This document shows, in pieces, positions 8,554 through 16,183 of a DNA stretch of 64,000 nt. The notes under the pieces are model-generated. The model ran no database searches, was not told where the DNA came from, and saw nothing but the letters and a program-made list of their open reading frames with translations. The position numbers and the translations under genes were made by a program. The DNA is from Methylocystis sp. (GTDB lineage: Bacteria; Pseudomonadota; Alphaproteobacteria; Rhizobiales; Beijerinckiaceae). How positions within the stretch are numbered: the first letter of the stretch is position 1; the number at the start of each line of letters is the position of its first letter. Where the stretch lies: positions 1 to 64,000 of the forward strand of contig PERY01000016.1 of assembly GCA_002929055.1 (NCBI GenBank), in the 5' to 3' direction.

Positions 8554-9957
8554 ATGTCCTTTTCGCTCGCCATCATCGGCCGCCCGAACGTCGGCAAGTC
8601 GACGCTCTTCAACCGGCTGACCGGCAAGAAGCTCGCGCTTGTCGACGATCGCCCCGGCGTCACCCGCGACCGCCGCGAGGGCGAGGCGAAGCTCGCTGAC
8701 CTGCGCTTCACCATCATCGACACGGCCGGTCTGGAGGAGGGGGCGAGCGCAACGCTGGAAGGACGCATGCGCGCGCAGACCGAAAGCGCCATCGCCTCCG
8801 CCGACGCCATTCTCTTCGTCATCGACGCGCGCGTCGGCGTGACGCCGGACGACAAATATTTCGCCGATCTCGTGCGACGCGCCGGCAAGCCCGTGATCCT
8901 CATCGCCAACAAGGCGGAAGGCAAAGCAGGCACGGCGGGCGCCTATGACGCCTTCTCGCTCGGCCTTGGCGACCCCGTGCCGTTTTCCGCCGAGCATGGT
9001 GAAGGCTCGGGCGCGCTCTACGAGGCGCTGCTGGAGGCGCTTCCCGAGCAGACCGCCGAGCCTGTCGAGGAAGAAGAGCAGCAGGAAGACAATCTCTACG
9101 ACGACGAGGAGGACGGCAGCGACCTCGACGTCACCAAGCCGCTTCGCATCACGGTCGTCGGGCGTCCCAACGCTGGCAAGTCGACGCTGATCAACCGCAT
9201 CCTCGGGGAAGAGCGTTTGCTGACGGGGCCGGAAGCCGGCATCACACGCGACTCGATCGGCGTGGACTTCCTGTGGCGCGACCGCAAGATGAAGCTGTTC
9301 GACACGGCGGGTCTGCGCCGGCGCGCCAAGGTCGTCGACAAGCTCGAGAAACTCTCCGCGGCCGACGCGCTGCGCGCCGTTCGCTTCTCGGAAGTCACTG
9401 TGCTTCTGGTCGATTCGACCATTCCGTTCGAGAAGCAGGATCTGACCATCGCCGATCTTTCGGCGCGCGAGGGCCGCGCCTTCGTCATCGGGCTCGGCAA
9501 ATGGGATTTGATCGAAGACAAGAACGCGACACTGATGAGGCTGCGCGAGGAAGCCGAGCGGCTGCTGCCGCAGGTGCGCGGCTGCCCGGTCGTTCCTGTG
9601 TCGGGCGAGACGGGGCAGGGGCTCGAGAAACTCATGGAGGCCATCATCGCCACGCATGTGGTGTGGAACAAGCGCATCGCGACGGCGCGGCTCAACCGCT
9701 GGCTGCTGCAGGCGGTCGAGCAATCGCCGCCGCCCGCCGTTTCCGGGCGCCGCATCAAAATCCGCTACATGACCCAGGCGAAATCCCGCCCGCCCCACTT
9801 CGTGCTGTTCGGCAATCAGCTCGATGAATTGCCAACAAGCTACGAGCGCTTCCTGATCAACGGCATGCGCAAGGCCTTCGATCTTCCAGGCGTTCCGATC
9901 CGTATTTCGAAGAAATCAGGCGACAATCCATTCGCAGGAAGGAAACGGAAAAGCTGA
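8554..9957 (+). CDS. der: Ribosome biogenesis GTPase Der (EngA)
   Basis: A 467-residue tandem GTPase needed for 50S subunit maturation. Two complete G domains are visible, each with its own P-loop ([12 protein letters not shown] near residue 8 and [12 protein letters not shown] near residue 200), DTAGLEE/DTAGLRR switch II motifs and NKAE or a G4-like segment GKWD, then the KH-like C-terminal domain ([26 protein letters not shown]). A strongly acidic linker ([17 protein letters not shown]) joins the G domains. ATG 8554 is chosen because the sequence from [12 protein letters not shown] matches the normal Der start; the track start at 8479 lies in the palindrome upstream. Confidence 0.97.
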   Translation: MSFSLAIIGRPNVGKSTLFNRLTGKKLALVDDRPGVTRDRREGEAKLADLRFTIIDTAGLEEGASATLEGRMRAQTESAIASADAILFVIDARVGVTPDDKYFADLVRRAGKPVILIANKAEGKAGTAGAYDAFSLGLGDPVPFSAEHGEGSGALYEALLEALPEQTAEPVEEEEQQEDNLYDDEEDGSDLDVTKPLRITVVGRPNAGKSTLINRILGEERLLTGPEAGITRDSIGVDFLWRDRKMKLFDTAGLRRRAKVVDKLEKLSAADALRAVRFSEVTVLLVDSTIPFEKQDLTIADLSAREGRAFVIGLGKWDLIEDKNATLMRLREEAERLLPQVRGCPVVPVSGETGQGLEKLMEAIIATHVVWNKRIATARLNRWLLQAVEQSPPPAVSGRRIKIRYMTQAKSRPPHFVLFGNQLDELPTSYERFLINGMRKAFDLPGVPIRISKKSGDNPFAGRKRKS

Positions 9958-10207
9958 CGCCAGCCAATCTTCGCTTGTATTCCGTCCATCCACGGCCCAT
10001 GTATTGGTTGTGGGCTTTTGGCAATTAGTTCATGCAGCAAAGCTTTAGCCCACATCTTCAGCGCGTTTGCGCAGCAGGCTGCGGGCGACGTTGTTCATAA
10101 TCCATCAGCCGCTTGTTGCCTCTTTCTCCCGATATGGCGGGAGTGAGCGACCCTCGTCACAACGAAGGATTCTCGCCGCATGCGAAGTCCTGGAAGGACT
10201 CCAAAAA

Positions 10208-10519
10208 ATGGCAAAAGCGGAACTCGGCGAGAAGCGTCGCTGCCTCACTTGCAGCACGGCGTTTTTCGATCTCAAGCGATCGCCGGTCGTCTGTCCCAAA
10301 TGCGCCGCTGTTTTTCAGGTGATCGAGCAGGCGCGCTCTTCAATGAAATATGCGCCGCGCCCGGTCCGTTTCGGCAGATCTGGCCCCGCGGCGCCGACGC
10401 CGATCGTCGAAGAAACGACCTTGCTCGTCGAGGATGACGAGGATGCGGTGGCCGAGACCGAATCCGAGGTTTCCGAGGACGCCGAAGACGAAGTCCCGGA
10501 AGACGAGGCGGCGACTTGA
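10208..10519 (+). CDS. FYDLN-acid family zinc-ribbon protein (TIGR02300)
   Basis: A 103-residue protein with an N-terminal zinc ribbon (CLTC at 12-15 and CPKC at 29-32, with AFFDLKRSPVVCP between them) and a very acidic C-terminal half (EDDEDAVAETESEVSEDAEDE). This is the alphaproteobacterial TIGR02300 architecture; FFDL here replaces the FYDLN of the name. No function is known. ATG 10208 follows an AAGGA site; the longer track ORF is unlikely. The 250-base gap between der and this gene shows no other gene. Confidence 0.88.
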   Translation: MAKAELGEKRRCLTCSTAFFDLKRSPVVCPKCAAVFQVIEQARSSMKYAPRPVRFGRSGPAAPTPIVEETTLLVEDDEDAVAETESEVSEDAEDEVPEDEAAT

Positions 10520-10657
10520 GCATCGGCGGAACTCACGCCTGAGCGTTTGCGCGCATCGGGTGTAACAGTTCCTCCAGAATTGTTGGAAAGCAGCGCAAAT
10601 TGTTCGTGAAACGCGGCGAGAAAGCGCGTTTTCATGCCGATTTTACCCGTATTGGAC

Positions 10658-10672
10658 TGGTCCGGTTATTGC
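10658..10672 (+). promoter_or_regulatory. Sigma-54-like promoter before the ferredoxin-ferritin gene
   Basis: TGGTCCGGTTATTGC fits the sigma-54 pattern TGGCACG-N4-TTGC with the invariant GG and GC exactly ten bases apart. It lies 64 bases before the ATG at 10736. Two positions of the -24 box deviate. No clear NifA (TGT-N10-ACA) or NtrC site was found upstream, so the activator is unknown. Confidence 0.5.
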
Positions 10673-10735
10673 GGTGGATGGGGAGTTCCCACCAACGGCC
10701 GATGTGTTCGCGCCTGTTATTCAAGGAGTGGAGCT

Positions 10736-11644
10736 ATGGCCAACGTCACTTTTTCATCCCCCGTGCTGGCGCGCGACGTCACGGTTTATGCGGTCGCCGG
10801 CGATCGCGGAACGCTGCTGGCGGTCGCCAAGGCGCACAAGATTCCGTTGCCTTTCGACTGCCAGGATGGCGAGTGCGGCTCGTGCATCGTCGAGATCAAG
10901 CACCTCAGCCCCGATGTGAAATACGCCATCGCCCTCACCGAGAAGGAGAAGGAACTGCTGAAGCAGCTTGGCAAGATCACAAAGGCGGAAATCGAGAACG
11001 CGGAAGTCAACGACATGCCGCCGCGCTATAGGCTGGCGTGCCAGTATTTCGTTCGCAACGAGGACATCGTCGTCAGCTTCGAAGGCGACCAGACGCTGCC
11101 CGTCAAAGGCCCCCACATCACGCACGCCGCCAGCCGCTTCAAGGGCGGCACCGAGATCGGCTCGATCGACGAATTCCTCGGTTACGCCGTGAAGCTCGAG
11201 GAGGACGCGGCGCTCCATTACGACGAACTGGGCGCGGCGATGGACGGCTGCGGCAACCAAAGGGTCGCGACCCTGTTTCGTCAGCTCGCAGCCTTCTCGC
11301 GCCGGCACCTCGCCGAGGCGCGGTCGCGCGCAGGCTCTCTCGACGTCGACACTAAAATCCCGCCGGATTACGTCTGGCCCAATCATGTCACGCCGGAGCG
11401 CGCTTCGATCTGGGCGGCCGATCCTTCGCTGTCGCGGCTCGATGCATTGAAAGCCGCGCTGCAGGGCGAGCGGCGGGGCCATGAATTTTACTGCGCGGTC
11501 GCGGCGATGAGCAAATCTCCCGAGGTCGCGGCCATGGCGAAGGAGTTCGTCAAGGAAGAAGCCGATCACGTCAAGGTTCTCGAAGCCTGGATAACGCACG
11601 AAGAATGGGACGTGAAGAATGCGTCGGCGCCGGCCGGCGCCTGA
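10736..11644 (+). CDS. [2Fe-2S] ferredoxin - ferritin-like (rubrerythrin-type) fusion protein
   Basis: A 302-residue two-domain protein. Residues 1-115 form a plant-type [2Fe-2S] ferredoxin with C42-x4-C47-x2-C50 (CQDGECGSC) and a fourth cysteine at 102 (YRLACQYF). Residues about 138-295 form a four-helix ferritin-like domain homologous to the next gene (shared DYVWP and xxIWxxDP). Candidate metal ligands are present on helices A (KLEED), C (GERRGHEF) and D (EEADH), but the ExxH expected on helix B reads SRRH, so the di-iron site may be altered. AAGGAG directly precedes the ATG. It probably forms an operon with the paralogue 37 bases downstream. The domain pairing suggests a self-contained electron donor and ferritin-like centre, but activity is unknown. 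Confidence 0.85.
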   Translation: MANVTFSSPVLARDVTVYAVAGDRGTLLAVAKAHKIPLPFDCQDGECGSCIVEIKHLSPDVKYAIALTEKEKELLKQLGKITKAEIENAEVNDMPPRYRLACQYFVRNEDIVVSFEGDQTLPVKGPHITHAASRFKGGTEIGSIDEFLGYAVKLEEDAALHYDELGAAMDGCGNQRVATLFRQLAAFSRRHLAEARSRAGSLDVDTKIPPDYVWPNHVTPERASIWAADPSLSRLDALKAALQGERRGHEFYCAVAAMSKSPEVAAMAKEFVKEEADHVKVLEAWITHEEWDVKNASAPAGA

Positions 11645-11681
11645 GCATCCGCGGGCCGAAATACAACCGCAGGGGAGCAGC

Positions 11682-12149
11682 ATGGAGTCCGTCGAGGAAT
11701 TTCTCGCCTATGCGATAAAGCTCGAACAGGAGGCGGCTTCTCGTTTCGGGCAATTGGCGGATGCGATGGAAGCGTCCGGCAATCGCGAGGTGGGCAAGCT
11801 GTTCCAGCGTCTCGCGCATGCGTCGAGGCTGCATCTGGCTGAGGCGCGGGCGCGCTCCGGCTTTCGCGAAATTCCGGAGATGAAGCCGGCGGACTATGTG
11901 TGGCCAGATCTCGAGAGCCCCGAGGCGGCCGCCATTTGGGGAACCGACCCGCTCATCGGGCGCGAACAGGCGCTGGAGATCGCCCTGGAGGCGGAGACGG
12001 CGGGCCTCGACTACTACCAGAGCGTTCTCGACGCCACGCACGATCCCGACATCAAGGTGCTTGCGAAGCAATTCATCGAAGAAGAAACGGGTCACGTGAC
12101 GGCGCTGCAAAAATCCATTGCGGCGCTGAGGTCGAAACAGTCGGGCTGA
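11682..12149 (+). CDS. Ferritin-like domain protein, paralogue of the upstream fusion
   Basis: A 155-residue protein aligning along its full length with the C-terminal half of the upstream fusion: EEFLAYAIKLEQEA, HLAEARARSG, DYVWPDLESPE, IWGTDP and IEEETGHV. Like that domain it has SRLH where a rubrerythrin would have ExxH on helix B, while helix D keeps EETGH. It has no ferredoxin part and no rubredoxin domain. ATG 11682 follows AGGGGAG; the track start at 11619 lies inside the preceding gene. The pair probably arose by tandem duplication, with one copy joined to a ferredoxin. Iron binding is plausible but not shown. Confidence 0.8.
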   Translation: MESVEEFLAYAIKLEQEAASRFGQLADAMEASGNREVGKLFQRLAHASRLHLAEARARSGFREIPEMKPADYVWPDLESPEAAAIWGTDPLIGREQALEIALEAETAGLDYYQSVLDATHDPDIKVLAKQFIEEETGHVTALQKSIAALRSKQSG

Positions 12150-12155
12150 CGCCGT

Positions 12156-12755
12156 TTAGCGCGTCGCTTCCCGATGAAGCGCGGCGCGCACAGCCTCTGC
12201 GAACGAGTGGCCATGCACGGCGTCCTGCGCAAATCTGATCCGCAGCGCGCGCGGCAGCTCCAGTTGCACGCCGGCGCCGCGTCGCCCCTTGTTGCAGATG
12301 TTCGCGGGATCGCGGCCGGCGAGCGGATGCCCGTCGCCAACCGTCTTGGCGCGAAAGCCGCCAGCGAGCAGCTCCGCGCAAATGGCGTCGCGCAATGCGC
12401 CATGCAATCCTCCGACCCAGATCGAGGCGTCGTCCGCGCCATTCTTGCGCCCGTGCACGCTGACGACAATCTCGCAGGCCTCGACCAGCGTCATCGCCTT
12501 CGGCTCGTCGAAGCGCGTGGAAGTGATGTGCAGGCCGTCGCCTCTTGCGCGCCTGCTCAGGCTTTCGAAGACATAGAGCGAGTGAGTTTCGCGCGCGATT
12601 GCCATCGCCGCCTCGGAGGAGCCGGGTTCGATCCAGCCGCCATGCGGCGCGACGACGGCGAAGGGTGAAGATCGCTCAGCGACGTGAATACGATAGTGCA
12701 CGCCTTCTATTTCGCGCGCGGCGAGCGCCGCGAAGCTGTCGTATTGGTCGACCAT
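12156..12755 (-). CDS. Poly-gamma-glutamate hydrolase family protein (YjqB/DUF867-like)
   Basis: A 199-residue protein with motifs of the phage-type poly-gamma-glutamate hydrolase family: FAVVAPHGGWIEPGSSE near the start, HITSTRFDEP, SVHGRKN and a late HPLAGRDPANICNKG. The conserved histidines and glutamate are the expected zinc-ligand positions of this carboxypeptidase-like fold. Family members occur in phages and in many bacterial chromosomes, where the substrate is often unknown. The ATG at 12755 is preferred to the TTG at 12806 in the track because the family similarity begins there and the longer form would overlap the neighbour. It converges with the ferritin-like gene. Confidence 0.8.
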   Translation of the reverse strand: MVDQYDSFAALAAREIEGVHYRIHVAERSSPFAVVAPHGGWIEPGSSEAAMAIARETHSLYVFESLSRRARGDGLHITSTRFDEPKAMTLVEACEIVVSVHGRKNGADDASIWVGGLHGALRDAICAELLAGGFRAKTVGDGHPLAGRDPANICNKGRRGAGVQLELPRALRIRFAQDAVHGHSFAEAVRAALHREATR

Positions 12756-12802
12756 GCGGGTGAGATTAACGCGCCAGCAAGGAGACTGGCATGCGACGCT
12801 CT

Positions 12803-13375
12803 TCAAATAGGCGCAAGCGCGCTGCGCCGCCTTAGGGCGTAGGCCACGATGGCCGCATGGATCACGATAGCAACGAAGAGGGCAATCGCCTGAAACGCGC
12901 GGCCGCCGGCGCCGAGCGCATCGAAGCGCATGATCGCGTAGCCGCCCAACGGCAGAAAGATCGCGACCGCCGTGCCAAGGCCCGGATTGTAGCGGCGGAA
13001 GATGATCGCGTGGACGATGTGGACGACTGCGTTCACCACGGCGAGATAGACCGCGATGAGCCCCAGCCCCGGCGCGACATAGGCGGAGAGATAGCAGGCG
13101 AGGAGGATCACGCCCCAGACGCCGAAGATGTTGATGACGAAGACCGCGGCCGGCGTCAGCACTTCGCGGCCCTTGCCGAGCGTGAGATTGAAAAAGAGGC
13201 GGAATCGGTCGGCGTCGTGCTCTTCATACTGGTGGATCATGTAGATCGGCAGGAAGAGATAGGTGAGCCTGAGCGTCTCCGGCCAGTGCGGCGCGATGAG
13301 CGGAAACAGCCCAAGGAGAGCCAGGGCCGACAGAAAGCCGCCATAGACCCAGTTTCGCATCAGCCGATCCAGCAT
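12803..13375 (-). CDS. HXXEE-domain membrane protein
   Basis: A 190-residue membrane protein with the HxxEE signature (IYMIHQYEEHDADRFRLF) after a first hydrophobic segment, followed by four or five more helices (FVINIFGVWGVILLACYL, LGLIAVYLAVVNAVVHIVHAII, AIALFVAIVIHAAIVAY). This is the HXXEE family; the conserved His and Glu residues suggest a metal site in the membrane, but no function is established. The ATG at 13375 is chosen because a GGAGGGG ribosome site lies just upstream; the track begins at a TTG six codons earlier. It is divergent from rubrerythrin. Confidence 0.75.
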   Translation of the reverse strand: MLDRLMRNWVYGGFLSALALLGLFPLIAPHWPETLRLTYLFLPIYMIHQYEEHDADRFRLFFNLTLGKGREVLTPAAVFVINIFGVWGVILLACYLSAYVAPGLGLIAVYLAVVNAVVHIVHAIIFRRYNPGLGTAVAIFLPLGGYAIMRFDALGAGGRAFQAIALFVAIVIHAAIVAYALRRRSALAPI

Positions 13376-13517
13376 GGCTTTCCCCTCCAGCAAAGGCCCA
13401 GCTTAGCTGGAAAAGAAGGCCTTGCCAGAGCGCTGTCGGGCTTCTTCGCCTAAAAAGCGAGAGGGCGGGCGCGAAAACTGGCCGGCGATTGTCTGATTTT
13501 GGTTGGACGCGGCCCAG

Positions 13518-13534
13518 TTTTGAATTATTCTAAG
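13518..13534. promoter_or_regulatory. ICE-like operator (possible Irr box) before rubrerythrin
   Basis: TTTTGAATTATTCTAAG is an imperfect palindrome matching the iron-control element TTTAGAA-N3-TTCTAAA bound by Irr in Rhizobiales, with one mismatch in each outer arm. It lies about 60 bases upstream of the rubrerythrin ATG in an otherwise GC-rich gap. Irr control of the rubrerythrin/Fe-S/DUF3501 operon is an inference from the motif. Confidence 0.55.
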
Positions 13535-13596
13535 AAAGCGTCGCCGGAGCCCCATGCAGACTCCGCGCTCCGTCAATTTTCTCCTTGGAGGCAATA

Positions 13597-14016
13597 ATGG
13601 CATCGCTCAAGGGCAGCAAGACCGAAGAGAACCTGAAAGCCGCCTTCGCCGGCGAATCGCAGGCGAACCGTCGCTATCTCTATTTCGCTCAGAAGGCCGA
13701 CGTCGAAGGCTACAACGACGTCGCCAGCGTGTTCCGCTCCACCGCGGAAGGCGAGACGGGCCACGCCCACGGCCACCTCGAGTTCCTCGAGAGCGTCGGC
13801 GATCCGGCCACTGGCCTGCCGATCGGCAAGACCTCGGACAATTTGAAGGCCGCCGTCGCCGGCGAGACCCATGAATACACCGACATGTATCCGGGCATGG
13901 CGCGCTCGGCTCGCGAAGAAGGCTTCGACGAGATTGGCGACTGGTTCGAGACGCTCGCCAAGGCTGAGCGTTCGCACGCCGGCCGCTTCCAGAAAGCGCT
14001 CGACGAGCTGAAGTAA
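13597..14016 (+). CDS. Rubrerythrin without rubredoxin domain (erythrin type)
   Basis: A 139-residue ferritin-like protein with a complete set of di-iron ligands: E20 ([10 protein letters not shown]), E53 and H56 (EGETGHA), E90 and E93 (AGETHEYTD), E124 and H127 (AERSHAG). The internal repeat ([10 protein letters not shown] and [10 protein letters not shown]) is clear. The C-terminal CxxC rubredoxin domain of classical rubrerythrin is absent, so electrons must come from another protein. Such proteins reduce peroxide or handle iron. ATG 13597 follows GGAGG at an ideal distance. It leads an apparent operon with the CCG Fe-S protein and DUF3501, a grouping found in other proteobacteria, and has an ICE-like box upstream. 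Confidence 0.92.
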   Translation: MASLKGSKTEENLKAAFAGESQANRRYLYFAQKADVEGYNDVASVFRSTAEGETGHAHGHLEFLESVGDPATGLPIGKTSDNLKAAVAGETHEYTDMYPGMARSAREEGFDEIGDWFETLAKAERSHAGRFQKALDELK

Positions 14017-14039
14017 GTTCGTTTCTATTCCCTCTTCCC

Positions 14040-14180
14040 GCAAGCGTCGAAAGACGCCCGTTTCGGACGGGCTGTGTGGGGGGAGGGTAAGGGGCCGGGG
14101 CTAGCCCCCAGTTCCCTCGCTGGCCCCTCGGCCACAGCCTCTCCCCGTTCTTCGGGGGGAGGCGGCGGGCCGCAAGCCGC
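14040..14180. repeat. Gap with several GC-rich hairpins and REP-like palindrome
   Basis: The 178-base gap between rubrerythrin and the Fe-S protein holds GCCCGT-TTCGG-ACGGGC (14056-14072, terminator-like but with only a weak T-run), GGGGCTAGCCCC and CTCTCCCCG-TTCTT-CGGGGGGAG. The last belongs to the dispersed family seen at 8.5, 21.7, 24.2 and 25.3 kb. These may reduce read-through or protect the rubrerythrin mRNA. No gene is visible here. Confidence 0.55.
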
Positions 14181-14194
14181 ATAGCAGGACGATC

Positions 14195-15538
14195 ATGAGA
14201 GAAGGCAGTCTCGAGGCGCCCACCCGGCATCCGCTGGATTGGGAAAATCCCGACTTTTACGACGACGCGAAACTCGACGCGGAAATGCGCCGCGTCCTCG
14301 ACATCTGTCACGGCTGCCGCCGCTGCTTCAATCTCTGCGACAGCTTTCCGAGGCTCTTCGACCTCGTCGACGAGTCGAAGACGGGCGAACTCGACTCGGT
14401 GGACAGCAAGGATTTCAAGCCCGTCGTCGACGCCTGCACGCTTTGCGACATGTGCTTCCTGACCAAGTGCCCCTACGTCCCGCCGCACGAATTCAACCTC
14501 GATTTCCCGCATCTGATGCTGCGCTATCGCGCCGTCGAGGCGAAGAAGAACGGCGTCGGCGCCGCCGACCGCGCACTGACCGAGACCGACCGTAATGGCA
14601 AATGGGCGACGCTGATCTCGGGCGCCGCCAATTGGGCGACCCGCCGTGGAAGCCCGCTGCGCGGCCTCGAAGAGAAAATAGCCGGCATCGACAGGAACGC
14701 CGAACTGCCGGAATACGCCAACCAGACTCTCACCGCGCGCGCTGCGGCCAAGCCGCCTGCGCGCGACGACGCTGCGCCCGCCAAGGCCCGCAAGGTGGCC
14801 CTCTACGCCACCTGCTACGGCGACTATAACGACACCTCCATCGGCATGGCCGCGCTCGCCGTGCTTGCTAAGAATGGCGTCGAAGCCAAGGTCGTGCATC
14901 CCGCCTGCTGCGGCATGCCGAAGCTCGAACAGGGGTTGATCGGCGAAGTGGCGGACGCCGCACGCAAGGTCGCCGCCGCCTTCGCGCCCTATATCGACGA
15001 AGGCTATGACATCGTCGCGCCGGTTCCCTCCTGCGCGCTGATGCTGAAATTCGAATGGCCGTTGATCCTGCCGAACGACGAGAGCGTGAAGCGCCTCGCC
15101 AAGGCGACGTTCGACCTGTCTGAGTATATCGTCGACATCTCGAAGAAAGAGGGGCTCGCCGACGGCATGACGCCCATCGACGGCGGCGTCGCCTTCCATG
15201 TGTCCTGCCATTCGCGCGCGCAGAACTTCGGCCAGAAGGGCGCGGAACTGCTCAGGCTCATCCCGCAGGCGGATGTCGCGGTGGTCGAGCGCTGCTCGGG
15301 CCATGGCGGCGCCTGGGGCTACAAGAAGGGTAATTTCGAAACCGCGATGAAAGTCGGCAAGCCCGCCATGCGCCAGCTCAATACGGCTGGCAAGAAGCAT
15401 GTCGTCTCGGAGTGCCCGCTCGCCGGCATCCATCTGGAGCAGGGACTCGAACAACTGGGCGGCGAGACGCCCAAGCCCGAGCGCGTCGGCCATCCGATCG
15501 TGTTGATGGCGCGGGCTTATGGAGTTGCGAGCGAATAG
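14195..15538 (+). CDS. (Fe-S)-binding protein with two 4Fe-4S motifs and CCG domains (GlpC/HdrB-like)
   Basis: A 447-residue iron-sulfur protein. The N-terminal third carries two cluster motifs: C38-x2-C41-x2-C44-x3-C48 (CHGCRRCFNLC) and C81-x2-C84-x2-C87-x4-C92 (CTLCDMCFLTKC). The C-terminal part has two cysteine-rich CCG-type domains; the first is canonical (HPACCGMPKLEQG), the second reads ERCSGHGGAWG. This is the layout of GlpC and heterodisulfide-reductase subunit B/C fusions, which pass electrons between carriers. It lies between rubrerythrin and DUF3501, so it may supply electrons to the rubrerythrin, but no partner is proven. An AGGA site precedes the ATG. Confidence 0.88.
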   Translation: MREGSLEAPTRHPLDWENPDFYDDAKLDAEMRRVLDICHGCRRCFNLCDSFPRLFDLVDESKTGELDSVDSKDFKPVVDACTLCDMCFLTKCPYVPPHEFNLDFPHLMLRYRAVEAKKNGVGAADRALTETDRNGKWATLISGAANWATRRGSPLRGLEEKIAGIDRNAELPEYANQTLTARAAAKPPARDDAAPAKARKVALYATCYGDYNDTSIGMAALAVLAKNGVEAKVVHPACCGMPKLEQGLIGEVADAARKVAAAFAPYIDEGYDIVAPVPSCALMLKFEWPLILPNDESVKRLAKATFDLSEYIVDISKKEGLADGMTPIDGGVAFHVSCHSRAQNFGQKGAELLRLIPQADVAVVERCSGHGGAWGYKKGNFETAMKVGKPAMRQLNTAGKKHVVSECPLAGIHLEQGLEQLGGETPKPERVGHPIVLMARAYGVASE

Positions 15539-15587
15539 GGCGGAGCCTCGTTCGCGCCCTCAGACTGTTTTACGGAGCAGCAAGAAG

Positions 15588-16178
15588 ATGACGAACCGTC
15601 ACGAACTCACCAGAGCCGACATTCTCCCCTGGGCGGAATACGCCAAGGGTCGGGCCGAGCACCGCAAGCGCATCACCGCGATCAAGCGCAACCGCCGCGT
15701 CGAGGTCGGTCCCTTCGTGACCTTCTATTTCGAGAGCTTCGACACGATGTGGCTGCAGGTGCAGGAGATGCTCCACATCGAGCGTGGCGGCGACGCGCAG
15801 GTGCCCGAGGAGCTCGCCGCCTATAATCCGCTGATCCCGAAGGGTCGCGAACTTGTGGCGACTTTCATGATCGAGATCGACGATCCGTTGCGCCGCGCGC
15901 GGGTGCTGGCCGGTTTGGGCGGCATCGAGGAGACCGCATTCATCGAGGTCGCCGGCGAGCGCGTGCCGGCCGTCGCCGAGACCGACCAGGACCGCACCAC
16001 CGCCGAGGGCAAGGCGAGCAGCGTGCAATTCGTGCACTTCACCTTCACCGACGCGCAGGTCGCAGCCTTCAAGGAACCGAACGCCCGGGTGATCCTCGGC
16101 TTCGCGCATCCGAACTACAGCCACATGGCCGTGCTTGGAGAGGCGACGCGGGCCGCGCTGGCGGGGGACTTCGCGTAA
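15588..16178 (+). CDS. DUF3501 family protein
   Basis: A 196-residue soluble protein beginning MTNRHELTRADILPW, with the conserved segments RRVEVGPFVTFYFESFDTMW, QVQEMLHIERGG and ELAAYNPLIPKG characteristic of DUF3501. The family has no known activity but is repeatedly found next to rubrerythrin and a CCG-domain Fe-S protein, as here, which suggests a role in peroxide or iron handling. ATG 15588 is chosen over the track start because of the GGAGCAGCAAGA leader and the family N-terminus. The gap to the Fe-S gene is 49 bases. Confidence 0.88.
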   Translation: MTNRHELTRADILPWAEYAKGRAEHRKRITAIKRNRRVEVGPFVTFYFESFDTMWLQVQEMLHIERGGDAQVPEELAAYNPLIPKGRELVATFMIEIDDPLRRARVLAGLGGIEETAFIEVAGERVPAVAETDQDRTTAEGKASSVQFVHFTFTDAQVAAFKEPNARVILGFAHPNYSHMAVLGEATRAALAGDFA

Positions 16179-16183
16179 GTTGC

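Noticed and set aside
9958-10207. Possible tRNA or small RNA between der and the FYDLN gene
   Set aside because: No cloverleaf or T-loop motif could be formed by eye; the gap shows no clear structure.
13607-15493. 628-residue minus-strand ORF over rubrerythrin and the Fe-S protein
   Set aside because: Spans two well-supported genes and the repeat between them; arginine-rich shadow.
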